Shown one piece after another: positions 10,397 through 19,295 of a DNA stretch of 33,836 nucleotides. The notes beneath the pieces are model-generated. The model was not told the DNA's origin and made no database searches. It was given only the letters and a program-made list of their open reading frames with translations. Within the stretch, counting starts at the first letter, position 1, and each line of letters starts with the position of its first letter. The DNA is taken from positions 1 through 33,836 of the forward strand of contig JANXWY010000114.1 in assembly GCA_025350905.1 (NCBI GenBank). The letters run 5' to 3'. A program made the translations under genes and the position numbers. The DNA comes from Verrucomicrobiota bacterium. GTDB taxonomy: Bacteria; Verrucomicrobiota; Verrucomicrobiia; Limisphaerales; JADLHS01.

Positions 10397-11059
10397 ATGA
10401 AAGCCCTTTCACCCACCGAAATCGCCGCCCGCCTGGACGCGGCGTTTTGGAAACCCGCCGCACCCGCAACCGAATTCGCCGCTTTCTGCGCCCGGGCGCG
10501 CGAAAGAAAATACCGCGCCGTCTGTGTGAACGGTGCGCGCGTGGCCCTGGCGGCCGCCGGCTTGGAGGACAGCCCGGTGCAGGTTGTGGCGCTGGTCGGC
10601 TTCCCCCTCGGCACGAGCGACGGCGACGTGAAGCGCTACGAAGCGGAAGTGGCGGTGGACTTCGGCGCGCAGGAGATCGAACTAATCCTGAACCTCGGCG
10701 ACCTTAAGCAGGGAAATAACAAAGCCCTGCTACGCGAATTGTGGGATGTCATCGAAGCGGTCGACGAGCGGCCCGTATGCGCGGTGCTGGAGACGCAGGC
10801 ATTAACCCGGGCTGAAATCGCGAACGCGTGCGCGATACTGCTCGATTCCGGTGTGCATTCCGTTTCGACCGGCACGGATTTCTGGCCCGATAGCCGGATT
10901 TCCACCGACGACGTGAAGGCCCTACGCGAGGCGCTCGGTCCCAAGTTCATTGTGAAAGCCGCCGGCAATCTGCGCGACGCCGAAGCGGTATTGGCGTTGC
11001 TGGAGGCCGGGGCCACGCGCCTCGGCAGCACCAGTCCAGCCGCGCTCGGCACTCGGTAA
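10397..11059 (+). CDS. DeoC-family aldolase homologue lacking the Schiff-base lysine
   Basis: This 220-residue TIM-barrel protein aligns along its length with deoxyribose-phosphate aldolase. Landmarks are YRAVCVNGARV (the Cys-x-N strand), VVALVGFPLGTSD, EIELILNLGDLKQGN, HSVSTGTDF and FIVKAAGNLRDAEA. In true DERA the reactive lysine sits in F-I/V-K-T-S-T-G; here the segment reads VHSVSTG, with Ser155 in that place. The catalytic aspartate of the EVD motif is Glu95. The second active-site lysine (Lys187, KAAG) is kept. It is therefore unlikely to work as a normal DERA. It may be a related aldolase with altered chemistry or a non-catalytic relative. The start is the ATG just before KALSPTEIA; an in-frame upstream ATG at 10343 adds a glycine-rich non-conserved leader. 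Confidence 0.82.
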   Translation: MKALSPTEIAARLDAAFWKPAAPATEFAAFCARARERKYRAVCVNGARVALAAAGLEDSPVQVVALVGFPLGTSDGDVKRYEAEVAVDFGAQEIELILNLGDLKQGNNKALLRELWDVIEAVDERPVCAVLETQALTRAEIANACAILLDSGVHSVSTGTDFWPDSRISTDDVKALREALGPKFIVKAAGNLRDAEAVLALLEAGATRLGSTSPAALGTR

Positions 11060-11095
11060 GGGTTGGATTTCCATTTGTCCAGCGCGCTTTTTGCG

Positions 11096-11125
11096 TTGAC
11101 CGGGCGGGGTGAAGCCGGTTAGGGT
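11096..11125 (+). promoter_or_regulatory. Probable promoter for the PpiD-like gene
   Basis: TTGACC (11096-11101) lies 18 bp before TAGGGT (11120-11125), 40 bp upstream of the ATG. It falls in the gap between the deoC-like gene and the chaperone gene, so the latter can be transcribed on its own. Confidence 0.45.
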
Positions 11126-11164
11126 GCGCGCCCTGGATTTAGCCAAAGTTTAGCCAAAAAAAAT

Positions 11165-12841
11165 ATGATTGGGACGATTCGTAAACACTCAAAATGGATG
11201 TGGTGGGTCATCATTGTGGCGATCATCATCACGTTCGTCTATTGGGGCTCGGCCATCAACGGCCCCCGCGGCGGATCGCGCGGCGGGCGGGGCAATTTTG
11301 GGGTGATCAATGGCGAGACCATCAGCCAGGGCAATTTTGCGGATGCACAGCGCGAGGTGATGCTCGCCTATTTCTTTAGGACCGGCGAATGGCCGGATGG
11401 CAGCCGCAAGAACGCAAACTTCGATCTGGAACGGGAGATTTATTACCACCTGCTGCTGCTCCAAAAACTGAAGGAACTGGGCATCGAGGTCAGCGACGAA
11501 GCGGTGGCCCGAACCGCCGCCGAACGAATGCGGGTGCTCAACCGTGGCAACCCGGTGCCGCTGGATGCCTTGGTGAAGAACGTTCTCGGTCCAAAGAATC
11601 TGACGGAGAAAGATTTTCAAAGGTATATCCGTCACGATCTCGGCATCCAGCAATTGATCGCGGTCACCAGCCTGGGTGGCAACCTGGTGACGCCCCAGGA
11701 AGTGCGGGCGTTCTATGAGCGCGAGCATCAGGAGCTGTCCGTGCAGGCGGCATTTTTTCCGGCGACCAACTATCTTGCCGGCATCGCCGAGACCCCCCAG
11801 GCGCTCACCAATTTCTATGAGTTGCAATCGGCTCAATACCGTTTGCCGGAGCGCGTACAGGTAAACTACGTCAAGTTCGCCGCGTCGAATTTCCTGACCG
11901 AGGCGGCGACGCAATTGGCGCAAGTCACCAATCTGGAAGCCCTGATCGAAGCCGAATACCAGGCGCGGGGCACCAATTATTACCAGGAAGCCAAAACGCC
12001 GGCGGAGGCGAAGGAAAAGATCCGGGCGCTGGCGCTCAACGAGGCCGCGCTCAGCGCCGCGCGCAAGCAGGCACTCGCGTTCGCCAGCGAATTATTCAAC
12101 CGCACACCCGTCGCGCCGGAGACGCTGCCGGTTTTCGCCAAGGAAAAAGGGTTGACCGCCCTGGTCAGCCCGCCATTTGATCGGGAGGTGCCGCCGGTAG
12201 GCCTCGACGTGCGCGCGGATTTTCTGCGCGCGGCCTTCGCATTTGCGGCGGACGAACCTTACAGCCAGCCGTTGGTGGGCAGCGACGGTGTCTATGTGAT
12301 CTCTTTGAACAAGACGTTGCCCAGCGAAATTCCCACGTTTGAAAGCATCCGCGACCGCGTCACACAGGATTATCGTTTTCGCGAGGCGATCCTGAAAGCG
12401 CGCCAGGCGGGCTTGGGTATGTACACGGTGGCAACCAACGCCCTCGCCGCCGGCAAGAACTTCGCTGCCGTATGCACTGAGGCGAACGTCCGGCCCGTCC
12501 TGCCGCCGCCGTTTTCCATTAGCAGCCGCACCATTGTTGGGATTGAGGGCCGCGCGAACCTGTCCCAGTTCAAGCAAGCCGCGTTCAGCACCCCGCCCGG
12601 CCAGGTCAGCAACTTCACGCCGACCAGCGACGGCGGCTTCCTCGTTTTCGTGCAAGCGAAGCTGCCGCTGGACGAAGTGCGGATGAATGCGGACCTGCCC
12701 GAATTTACCCGCACCGTGCGGCAGGCGCGAAAAGGTGAGGCGTTTAATGAATGGTTCCGCCGCGAGGAGGAGAAGGGTTTCCGCCAAGTGCCGTACTTCC
12801 ACCAGCAGCAAGCGCAAATGTCCGGCGCGCCGAAGAAGTGA
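11165..12841 (+). CDS. PpiD/SurA-like membrane-anchored periplasmic folding factor
   Basis: The protein has 558 residues. A short basic N-terminus (MIGTIRKHSKW) precedes one transmembrane helix (about residues 12-29, MWWVIIVAIIITFVYWGS), giving an inside-to-periplasm anchor as in PpiD. A SurA_N-type chaperone region follows (about 45-200: FGVINGETISQGNF, then LEREIYYHLLLLQKLKELGI). A middle section reads YRLPERVQVNYVKF. A degenerate parvulin-like rotamase segment lies at about 310-400 (AFAFAADEPYSQPLVGSDGV). Chaperoning of outer-membrane or secreted proteins fits the window, which encodes two giant exported proteins just downstream. Isomerase activity is uncertain because parvulin consensus residues are poorly kept. 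Confidence 0.82.
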   Translation: MIGTIRKHSKWMWWVIIVAIIITFVYWGSAINGPRGGSRGGRGNFGVINGETISQGNFADAQREVMLAYFFRTGEWPDGSRKNANFDLEREIYYHLLLLQKLKELGIEVSDEAVARTAAERMRVLNRGNPVPLDALVKNVLGPKNLTEKDFQRYIRHDLGIQQLIAVTSLGGNLVTPQEVRAFYEREHQELSVQAAFFPATNYLAGIAETPQALTNFYELQSAQYRLPERVQVNYVKFAASNFLTEAATQLAQVTNLEALIEAEYQARGTNYYQEAKTPAEAKEKIRALALNEAALSAARKQALAFASELFNRTPVAPETLPVFAKEKGLTALVSPPFDREVPPVGLDVRADFLRAAFAFAADEPYSQPLVGSDGVYVISLNKTLPSEIPTFESIRDRVTQDYRFREAILKARQAGLGMYTVATNALAAGKNFAAVCTEANVRPVLPPPFSISSRTIVGIEGRANLSQFKQAAFSTPPGQVSNFTPTSDGGFLVFVQAKLPLDEVRMNADLPEFTRTVRQARKGEAFNEWFRREEEKGFRQVPYFHQQQAQMSGAPKK

Positions 12842-12990
12842 CCGCACCGTTGCTTACTCTTTTTCGGGGCCGTCTACTCCCGGACCGCTTCGGCGGCTTA
12901 TGCGTGAGCGAAAAATGAAATGGCCGAACTGCGGGCTGATGCGGAGATGGAGGCGCGGCTGGACAACCGATCGGAATTAGCCACCGTGCC

Positions 12991-13845
12991 GTGAGCACCA
13001 CCCTCAAACTTTCCGCACCCGCCACGCGCGAGTTTTGGGAAATCCCCATCCTCTTTGAAGACGCCCACCTGCTCGCGCTCGACAAACCGTCCGGCCTGCT
13101 CTCCTCGCCCGACCGCGCGGACCCCGGGCGGAACAGTTTAACGCGCCTGTTGCACGAAGCCATCGCCGCCGGAAAAGCTTGGGCCACCGAGCGCGGCTTG
13201 ACGTATCTCACCCCGGCCCACCGGCTCGATGCCGAGACCAGCGGCATCCTCCTCCTCGCCAAATCCAAACTCGTGTTACTGGCGCTCGCGAACCAATTCG
13301 GCACCGATCAGCCTCAGGCAAAATATGTCGCGTTGGCCCGGGGCGTGCCGCGCGCGGAACAATTTGAGGTGGACGCCAAAATCGCGCCGCATCCGCTCAC
13401 GCCCGGACTGATGCGCGTGGATTCGCGATCGGGCAAGCAAGCGAAGACACGGGTCAGTGTAGTGGAAACATTTCGCGATTATGTGTGGCTCGCCTGCCGG
13501 CCCGTCACGAACCGCGTGCATCAGATCCGCGTTCATCTGCGGCACACGGGCCTGCCCCTCGTGGGGGATACGCTTTACGACGGGAAGCCCCTGCTCCTCT
13601 CCCGCCTCAAGCGCGACTATCGGTTGAAGCCCGGCCGCACGGAGCGCCCGCTGCTGGCGCGGGTGGCCCTGCACGCCGCGGAACTCACCCTCGTCCATCC
13701 CATCACCGGTGCCACCGTGACCTTCACCGCGCCCTTGCCGAAAGATTTGCGGGTGGCTTTGAAGTATCTGCGGGAGCATGGGGGAACGACCTTCGGCCGC
13801 CACGCAACGAGCGACGATGACCAATTGTCCTCGGCGCCCAATTGA
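12991..13845 (+). CDS. RluA-family pseudouridine synthase
   Basis: This 284-residue enzyme converts uridine to pseudouridine in rRNA or tRNA. The catalytic motif is HRLDAETSGILLLAKS, whose Asp is the nucleophile (families often have K/R where this has A). Other landmarks are ILFEDAHLLALDKPSGLLSSP, AKYVALARGVP, and the C-terminal NRVHQIRVHLRHTGLPLVGDTLY with the conserved R-x-H-Q-I-R-x-H-L. There is no S4 RNA-binding domain, so it resembles TruC/RluA-type short forms. The start is a GTG at 12991. The substrate site cannot be told from sequence. The gap to the chaperone gene is about 150 bp. Confidence 0.9.
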   Translation: MSTTLKLSAPATREFWEIPILFEDAHLLALDKPSGLLSSPDRADPGRNSLTRLLHEAIAAGKAWATERGLTYLTPAHRLDAETSGILLLAKSKLVLLALANQFGTDQPQAKYVALARGVPRAEQFEVDAKIAPHPLTPGLMRVDSRSGKQAKTRVSVVETFRDYVWLACRPVTNRVHQIRVHLRHTGLPLVGDTLYDGKPLLLSRLKRDYRLKPGRTERPLLARVALHAAELTLVHPITGATVTFTAPLPKDLRVALKYLREHGGTTFGRHATSDDDQLSSAPN

Positions 13846-14396
13846 TCGCCTGCCGAGCGACGATTGCACACACCGAACTCGTAGCACGGTTACTCCCTCT
13901 CGATCCGGCCGCAGTTTTCTCCAGTCTCCGGTCACGAATTGCCGGCTGCCTAGTTGGCGGGTTTTGCTCTCTTGTCGCGCTCCGAAATAACACGAGCAGC
14001 GCCATCGAGTACCCGCGAATCTAGTTTTCCACGAACCGCTGGCAAAAGCTGTCAATGCCAACGCGCCGCGGAAGTTGTTACCGGGTTGGAGCTGTAGTGG
14101 GGCCGGAGGATTGGCAAGATTCAGGCGGGGTAGTCCAGCCCAAACCGATCGTTTGAGGCTCCGGGAACTTCTTGGTGAAGGGCAACCCTTTCGTACAGTG
14201 GGGGCAAGGCCAAGTACCCACTTGCCTGATCAGGCGATAATTCCGTCGCCGAATTCTGATTTTTTTAACCACACCAAGAATTTTTTCTGTTTCAAACCGG
14301 CAGAAATGAACGGGACATTCGACGAGGGAATTGACTTTCCCAAATCATTCAGCATGCTGGCCGTAACCTAATTAACTTGGAATTAAACGTTTTCTT
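13846..14396. other. Intergenic region before the Rhs gene
   Basis: About 550 bp with no supported gene. A weak stem, GGCGA/TCGCC near 14235-14252, precedes a T-rich run (GATTTTTTTAA near 14260). It could be an inefficient plus-strand terminator for the upstream genes. The last 120 bp are AT-richer than their surroundings, as expected for a promoter region, but no clear -35/-10 pair was found. Confidence 0.5.
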
Positions 14397-17300
14397 ATGA
14401 AGGAAGAAGTTGGTCAGCCTCCCCCGCCCGCCATGGCTTACAAATTTGCGGTGTATACACTCATTGGCTACGGCTGCCTGGCCGGAGGTTCCGCAGACCC
14501 GCTCGCCGCCGGCTTGGAAGCGCGGACCACAGCCATGCCGGTGAATCGAACGATCCCGCAAGTCGCACCGCCGAAATCGGTCTTGGAGTTCTCGACCAAT
14601 CCTACGGCCCAGGAATTCTTCCGCGCGCGGGTTTTCGAGGAGCCGCTGGTCCCAGTTGGCGGCGTGCCGGATAAGGACGAGAACATCGCCCTGGCTGCCG
14701 CCTTGATCGGCTATTCGCAACGCACCAGCCCGGATGACTTCTCCAGTCTGACTGGCTTCTTGGAAGCCCATCCAACTTCTGCGTGGAACGCGGCGCTGCT
14801 CACTGACCTCGGTCTCGAATACTACAATACCGCCTATTACTCCCGCGCCTTGGCGGCCTGGAGCGGGGCTTGGTTGCTGGCCAAAGACGCTACCGACGTC
14901 AATGGCAAGGCTATTGCCGACCGGGCGGTGGGTGAACTAATTGCCATGCATGCGCGCCTAGGGCACATGGCTGAGGTGGCGAGCCTGCTGAACTCCATCG
15001 AGGTACGGCCCCTCTCGGGCCCAGCCACCGAACGGGTTGCCAACGCGCGCGGCGGCCTCGCGGACATGCAGGAGCGTCCGGAGATCTCCTTTCGCTGCGG
15101 CCCGCTCGCACTGCTCAGGATTGTTCTTGCATCCAAGCCCGAGAAGGCGTTCGAGGTGACCCCGATCATCCATGGCTCGGCCTCCACGCAGCGCGGTTTC
15201 TCATTGAGCCAGGTGGCTGAACTCTCGCAGAAGATCGGGCTGAACTATCAGATGGCTCGCCGTTCGCCGGGCGCGGCGTATATCGTGCCATCGGTGGTGC
15301 ATTGGAAAGTGGGCCATTACGCGGCATTAATCCGACAAGAGGGAGACCGCTATCTGCTTCAGGACCCCACCTTCCGGAACGATGTCTGGGCCACCCAGGC
15401 GGCATTGGACGAGGAGACAAGCGGTTATTTTGTGGTGCGATCGGGCAAGTTGCCGGCGGGTTGGAGCCCGGTTGAAACCGCGGAAGGCGGCACGATCTGG
15501 GGTAAAGGCAACGTGGGCGGACCCGATTCCGGTGGAGGCGGGGCGGCTACTCCACCTTCCCCTTGCAAGGGAATGGCGGTTTCCAGCGCGGATTTATTGT
15601 TTGTCAGCCTCACGCTCTCTGACAGCCCGGTCGGCTATTCGCCGCCGGTGGGGCCGCCCGTGCAGTTCACCGTGCGCTACAACCAGCGTGACGCGACGCA
15701 ACCGGCCCTCTTCACCTATTCCAACTTTGGACCGAAATGGACGTTCGATTGGCTTGCCTACATCACCGACAACCCGTTGAGCCCAAATGCGGATGTCCTG
15801 TATTACCGTGTGGGCGGTTTCGCTCGCGTTTTCACCGGGTTCAACCCGGTTACCCGGACCTTTGCGCTTCAAATGTATGACCGAACTCGATTGACGCGCA
15901 TTTCCGCCAACAGTTACGAAATGGTTTCGGGAGACGGTTCCAAGCTGGTGTTCAACCAGCCGGATAGTTCCACCGGCACGTCGCGCAGGGTGTTCCTGAC
16001 TCAGATCGTTGACCCCGCCGGCAACGCTGTGACTCTCACCTACGATGGCTTGCTCAGATTGGTGAGCGTCACCGACGCCATAGGCCAGGTCACCACGCTT
16101 TCGTACTCGAACCCGACCGACACTTACAAGATCACCAGAGTGACCGACCCGTTCGGGCGGTTTGCGATCTTCGACTACGATGCCACCAACCGGCTCAATA
16201 AAATCACCGATGTCATCGGACTTACCTCGCAATTCACTTATGACTCAGGCAGTGATTTCATCAACGCACTCACGACGACTTACGGCACCACCAGCTTTAC
16301 GAAAGCCGAGATCGGCACCACCCGTTCATTGGAGACGCTTTACCCGGATGGCAATCGGGAGCGGGTGGAATTCAACCAAACCACGAACACCGGCATCGCC
16401 ATGGTAGAGGCGCTGGCGAGCGTGCCGACCGGCCTGGCCACGCACGATGACTATCTGATCTATCGCAACACTTTTTTTTGGAGCCGCACCGGCTGCGCCA
16501 CGGGTTACGGGGATTACACCAAGGCGCGGATTTACCATTGGCTGCACACCGCCGATTACACATCGGCAGCGGCCAACCTTGAAAGCACCAGGGCCCCGTT
16601 GGAGGGGCGCGTCTGGTACAACTACCAGGGCCAAAACGATACCATCGCGGTCGGTGTGAATAATCTTCCCACCCGCATCGGTCGGGTATTGGATGACGGC
16701 TCAACTCAGCTTCGCACCTATGCCTACGATGGATTTGGTCATGTGACAAATAGTGTTGATCCGGTCGGCAGGACGTTCAGCTACCTGTACTCGACCAATG
16801 GCATTGACCTGCTGGAAGTCCGACAGACCCGGGCCGGAAATAATGAGTTGCTCACGAAGATGACCTACAACAACCAGCACCTTCCTCTTACCCGGACCGA
16901 TGCTGCCGGTCAGACCACCACGTTCACTTACAATGCGCGGGGCCAACTGCTCACCACCACCAATCCCAAAGGCGAGACGACCGCGAACACTTACGACCCC
17001 AACGGGTATCTGATCTCCGTGGACGGACCCTTGCCGGGAACAAACGATCGCGTAACCGCCACCTACGATGCCTACGGCCGCGTTCAAACCAAGACGGACG
17101 TGAGCGGCTACACGCTCACGTTCAATCACGATGCGCTGGATCATCTCCTCAAGATCACTCACCCGGATTCCACCTTTGAACAGTTCACCTATGATCGGCT
17201 TGATCCGGTTGTGATCCGGGACCGGGCGGGACGTCAAACGTTGCTGGAATACAACAATGTGCAGCAAATGACGAAGCGGACGGATCCCCTGGGTCGGGTC

Positions 17301-19223
17301 ACGCGGTTTCAATGGTGCACCTGCGGGGATCTCAGCAGCCTGACGGATCCATTGGGCCGCACGACCTTTTGGAACAAGGACGTCCAGGGGCGCGTCACGA
17401 GCAAGCAGTACGGCGATGGATCGCAGATCCAGTATTTTTACGAGAACACCACCAGCCGGGTTCGGGAAGTCATCGACGAAAAGCAGCAGGTCAGCCTGTT
17501 CGTATTCAATCGTGATGATGCACTAAAATCCACCGCCTACGCCAAAGCTGCCGTCTCAACCCCGGGGGTCAGTTACACCTACGATTCGGATTACCAAAGA
17601 GTTTCCTCGATGACCGATGGGACGGGAACTACCCTTTACACCTATAACCCGGTCACTGCCTCGCCGACTTTGGGGGCGGGTCAACTTGCCAGCGTTGACG
17701 GTCCGCTGCCCAATGACACGATCACCTACGGCTATGATGAATTGGGACGGCGCATCAGCACCGCCATCAACGGCGTCGCTTCCACGGTGACCTTTGATGC
17801 GGCCGGTCGTATCACCACCGCAGCCAACGCGCTGGGAAGTTTTGGCTACGACTATGATGGCGCCTCTTCCCGGATGGTTTCCGAAACATTTCCTAACGGC
17901 CAGACTGCTGCGCGAAGCTACGGCGGCAACCTGGCCGACAAAGAACTTCAGCGGATCACGTATACCGTGGGTGCGACGCCCGTTTCGGAATTCCTGTATG
18001 GCCGTGACATTGCCGCTGCGCGGATCACGAGTTGGTCTCAGCAAGCGGGAGCGCAGCCCCCCTCGACCTACAACCTGGGGTACGATGCCGCTGATCAAAT
18101 TGTCTCAGCGGCCGTCACCAATTCGGGGGCGCTTATCAATTCTTTCGCTTATAACTACGACCCGGCCGGGAACCGTTTGGGAGAACTGGCAGCCGGCGCT
18201 ACGAACAGCGCAACGTACAACGCGCTGAACGAACTCACGACAAGCACCGCGTCTGCAGTATTGCATACCAACGAATGGGACGCCGCCAATCGGATCGTCG
18301 CCGTAACCGCCGGGAACAATCGCACCGAGTTCATTTATGACGGCATCGGCCGGGTGTCGAGTCTTCGCATGCTCACCAACGGATCGGAAGCCTCACTCCG
18401 CCGGTTCCTGTGGTGCGACAATGACCTTTGCGAGGAACGCGATTCCTTGGGCGCCGTCACCAAGCGCTTCTTCCCGCAGGGCGTCAGGCTGGAAACCGGG
18501 CCGAACGCCGGGAATTACTTTTACACCCGTGATCACCTTGGCTCGATCCGCGAGGTGACCGATAGCGGTGGCAATGTGCGTGCCCGGTATGCGTACGATC
18601 CTTTCGGGCGCAGGACCAGGTTGGCGGGGGACTTGGAGGCCGATTTCGGCTTCACCGGCTTGTTCTGGGTGAATGAGGCTTCGCTTTGTCTCGCCCGCTT
18701 CAGAGCCTACGATCCGGAATTGGCGCGCTGGCTGTCGCGTGATCCATTGCGCAAGGCGGAACAAAGGGAAGGTCCCAATCTATATGCCTATGTGGTTAAC
18801 AATCCTATCAACAAAACAGACCCTCTCGGTCTTGCTCCATGTTGCGAGTTCGAGCGTCAAGCGCTTGAATTCTTACGAAGGGAATGCTCGCGGGTTGGGC
18901 ATCTGATGGAGAAAAGGTGTGAATTAGCGAAATCCTACACCCCTGAAATCGCCGAGAAAGAATGCGATCGCGCATTCGACGGGGCAAACGACTACTGTGA
19001 TATTGTCAAGGCCCAGACTTCGAAGGCAGCCCAAAAGTATTTCGATTGCCTGATCGCACCCGAGTGCGAATCGACTCCCTGCAATTCTGCTTCGCCGTCA
19101 CGTGCCAGTTCGCCGCCGCCGAAAGAGAGTGGTTACGGTCCTATGGGCGAGTTCTCCGCCGTGGGTTCATCGGCCTACTCCAGTGGCAACGTCATCCACA
19201 TGACGGTTACGCATGGTCCCTGA
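14397..19223 (+). CDS. Giant Rhs/YD-repeat protein with N-terminal C39-like peptidase domain
   Basis: This 1608-residue protein is probably exported. A hydrophobic segment (about residues 14-33, YKFAVYTLIGYGCLAGG) looks like a signal peptide, and the true start could be the ATG at 14433. Residues about 95-220 are helical and TPR-like (LGLEYYNTAYYSRALAAW). Residues 230-345 resemble a C39 cysteine peptidase: FRCGPLAL (C234), VGHYAAL (H307) and LLQDPTF (D323) form a plausible triad. A Gly/Pro linker (about 369-392) leads to the Rhs shell with many YD repeats (for example YDAYGRVQTKTD, FDYDATNRLNKITD). The core ends with YDPFGRRTR, RFRAYDPELARWLSRDPL and NLYAYVVNNPINKTDPLGL. After DPLGL comes a 129-residue tail with nine cysteines and no recognised toxin motif. 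No immunity-like gene follows; the next gene is a giant surface protein. Confidence 0.9.
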   Translation: MKEEVGQPPPPAMAYKFAVYTLIGYGCLAGGSADPLAAGLEARTTAMPVNRTIPQVAPPKSVLEFSTNPTAQEFFRARVFEEPLVPVGGVPDKDENIALAAALIGYSQRTSPDDFSSLTGFLEAHPTSAWNAALLTDLGLEYYNTAYYSRALAAWSGAWLLAKDATDVNGKAIADRAVGELIAMHARLGHMAEVASLLNSIEVRPLSGPATERVANARGGLADMQERPEISFRCGPLALLRIVLASKPEKAFEVTPIIHGSASTQRGFSLSQVAELSQKIGLNYQMARRSPGAAYIVPSVVHWKVGHYAALIRQEGDRYLLQDPTFRNDVWATQAALDEETSGYFVVRSGKLPAGWSPVETAEGGTIWGKGNVGGPDSGGGGAATPPSPCKGMAVSSADLLFVSLTLSDSPVGYSPPVGPPVQFTVRYNQRDATQPALFTYSNFGPKWTFDWLAYITDNPLSPNADVLYYRVGGFARVFTGFNPVTRTFALQMYDRTRLTRISANSYEMVSGDGSKLVFNQPDSSTGTSRRVFLTQIVDPAGNAVTLTYDGLLRLVSVTDAIGQVTTLSYSNPTDTYKITRVTDPFGRFAIFDYDATNRLNKITDVIGLTSQFTYDSGSDFINALTTTYGTTSFTKAEIGTTRSLETLYPDGNRERVEFNQTTNTGIAMVEALASVPTGLATHDDYLIYRNTFFWSRTGCATGYGDYTKARIYHWLHTADYTSAAANLESTRAPLEGRVWYNYQGQNDTIAVGVNNLPTRIGRVLDDGSTQLRTYAYDGFGHVTNSVDPVGRTFSYLYSTNGIDLLEVRQTRAGNNELLTKMTYNNQHLPLTRTDAAGQTTTFTYNARGQLLTTTNPKGETTANTYDPNGYLISVDGPLPGTNDRVTATYDAYGRVQTKTDVSGYTLTFNHDALDHLLKITHPDSTFEQFTYDRLDPVVIRDRAGRQTLLEYNNVQQMTKRTDPLGRVTRFQWCTCGDLSSLTDPLGRTTFWNKDVQGRVTSKQYGDGSQIQYFYENTTSRVREVIDEKQQVSLFVFNRDDALKSTAYAKAAVSTPGVSYTYDSDYQRVSSMTDGTGTTLYTYNPVTASPTLGAGQLASVDGPLPNDTITYGYDELGRRISTAINGVASTVTFDAAGRITTAANALGSFGYDYDGASSRMVSETFPNGQTAARSYGGNLADKELQRITYTVGATPVSEFLYGRDIAAARITSWSQQAGAQPPSTYNLGYDAADQIVSAAVTNSGALINSFAYNYDPAGNRLGELAAGATNSATYNALNELTTSTASAVLHTNEWDAANRIVAVTAGNNRTEFIYDGIGRVSSLRMLTNGSEASLRRFLWCDNDLCEERDSLGAVTKRFFPQGVRLETGPNAGNYFYTRDHLGSIREVTDSGGNVRARYAYDPFGRRTRLAGDLEADFGFTGLFWVNEASLCLARFRAYDPELARWLSRDPLRKAEQREGPNLYAYVVNNPINKTDPLGLAPCCEFERQALEFLRRECSRVGHLMEKRCELAKSYTPEIAEKECDRAFDGANDYCDIVKAQTSKAAQKYFDCLIAPECESTPCNSASPSRASSPPPKESGYGPMGEFSAVGSSAYSSGNVIHMTVTHGP

Positions 19224-19295
19224 TTCTGTCCGGCTAAGAACACAGCGTGCTGGATTAGAGTATGTGCGAAACATTTTGGAAGAATTGAACAACCG

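Noticed and set aside
14078-14272. Minus-strand 64-codon ORF with a C-P-H-C motif
   Set aside because: Only one Cys pair, no partner ligands, low-complexity end, no ribosome binding site; not enough to call a zinc-ribbon protein.
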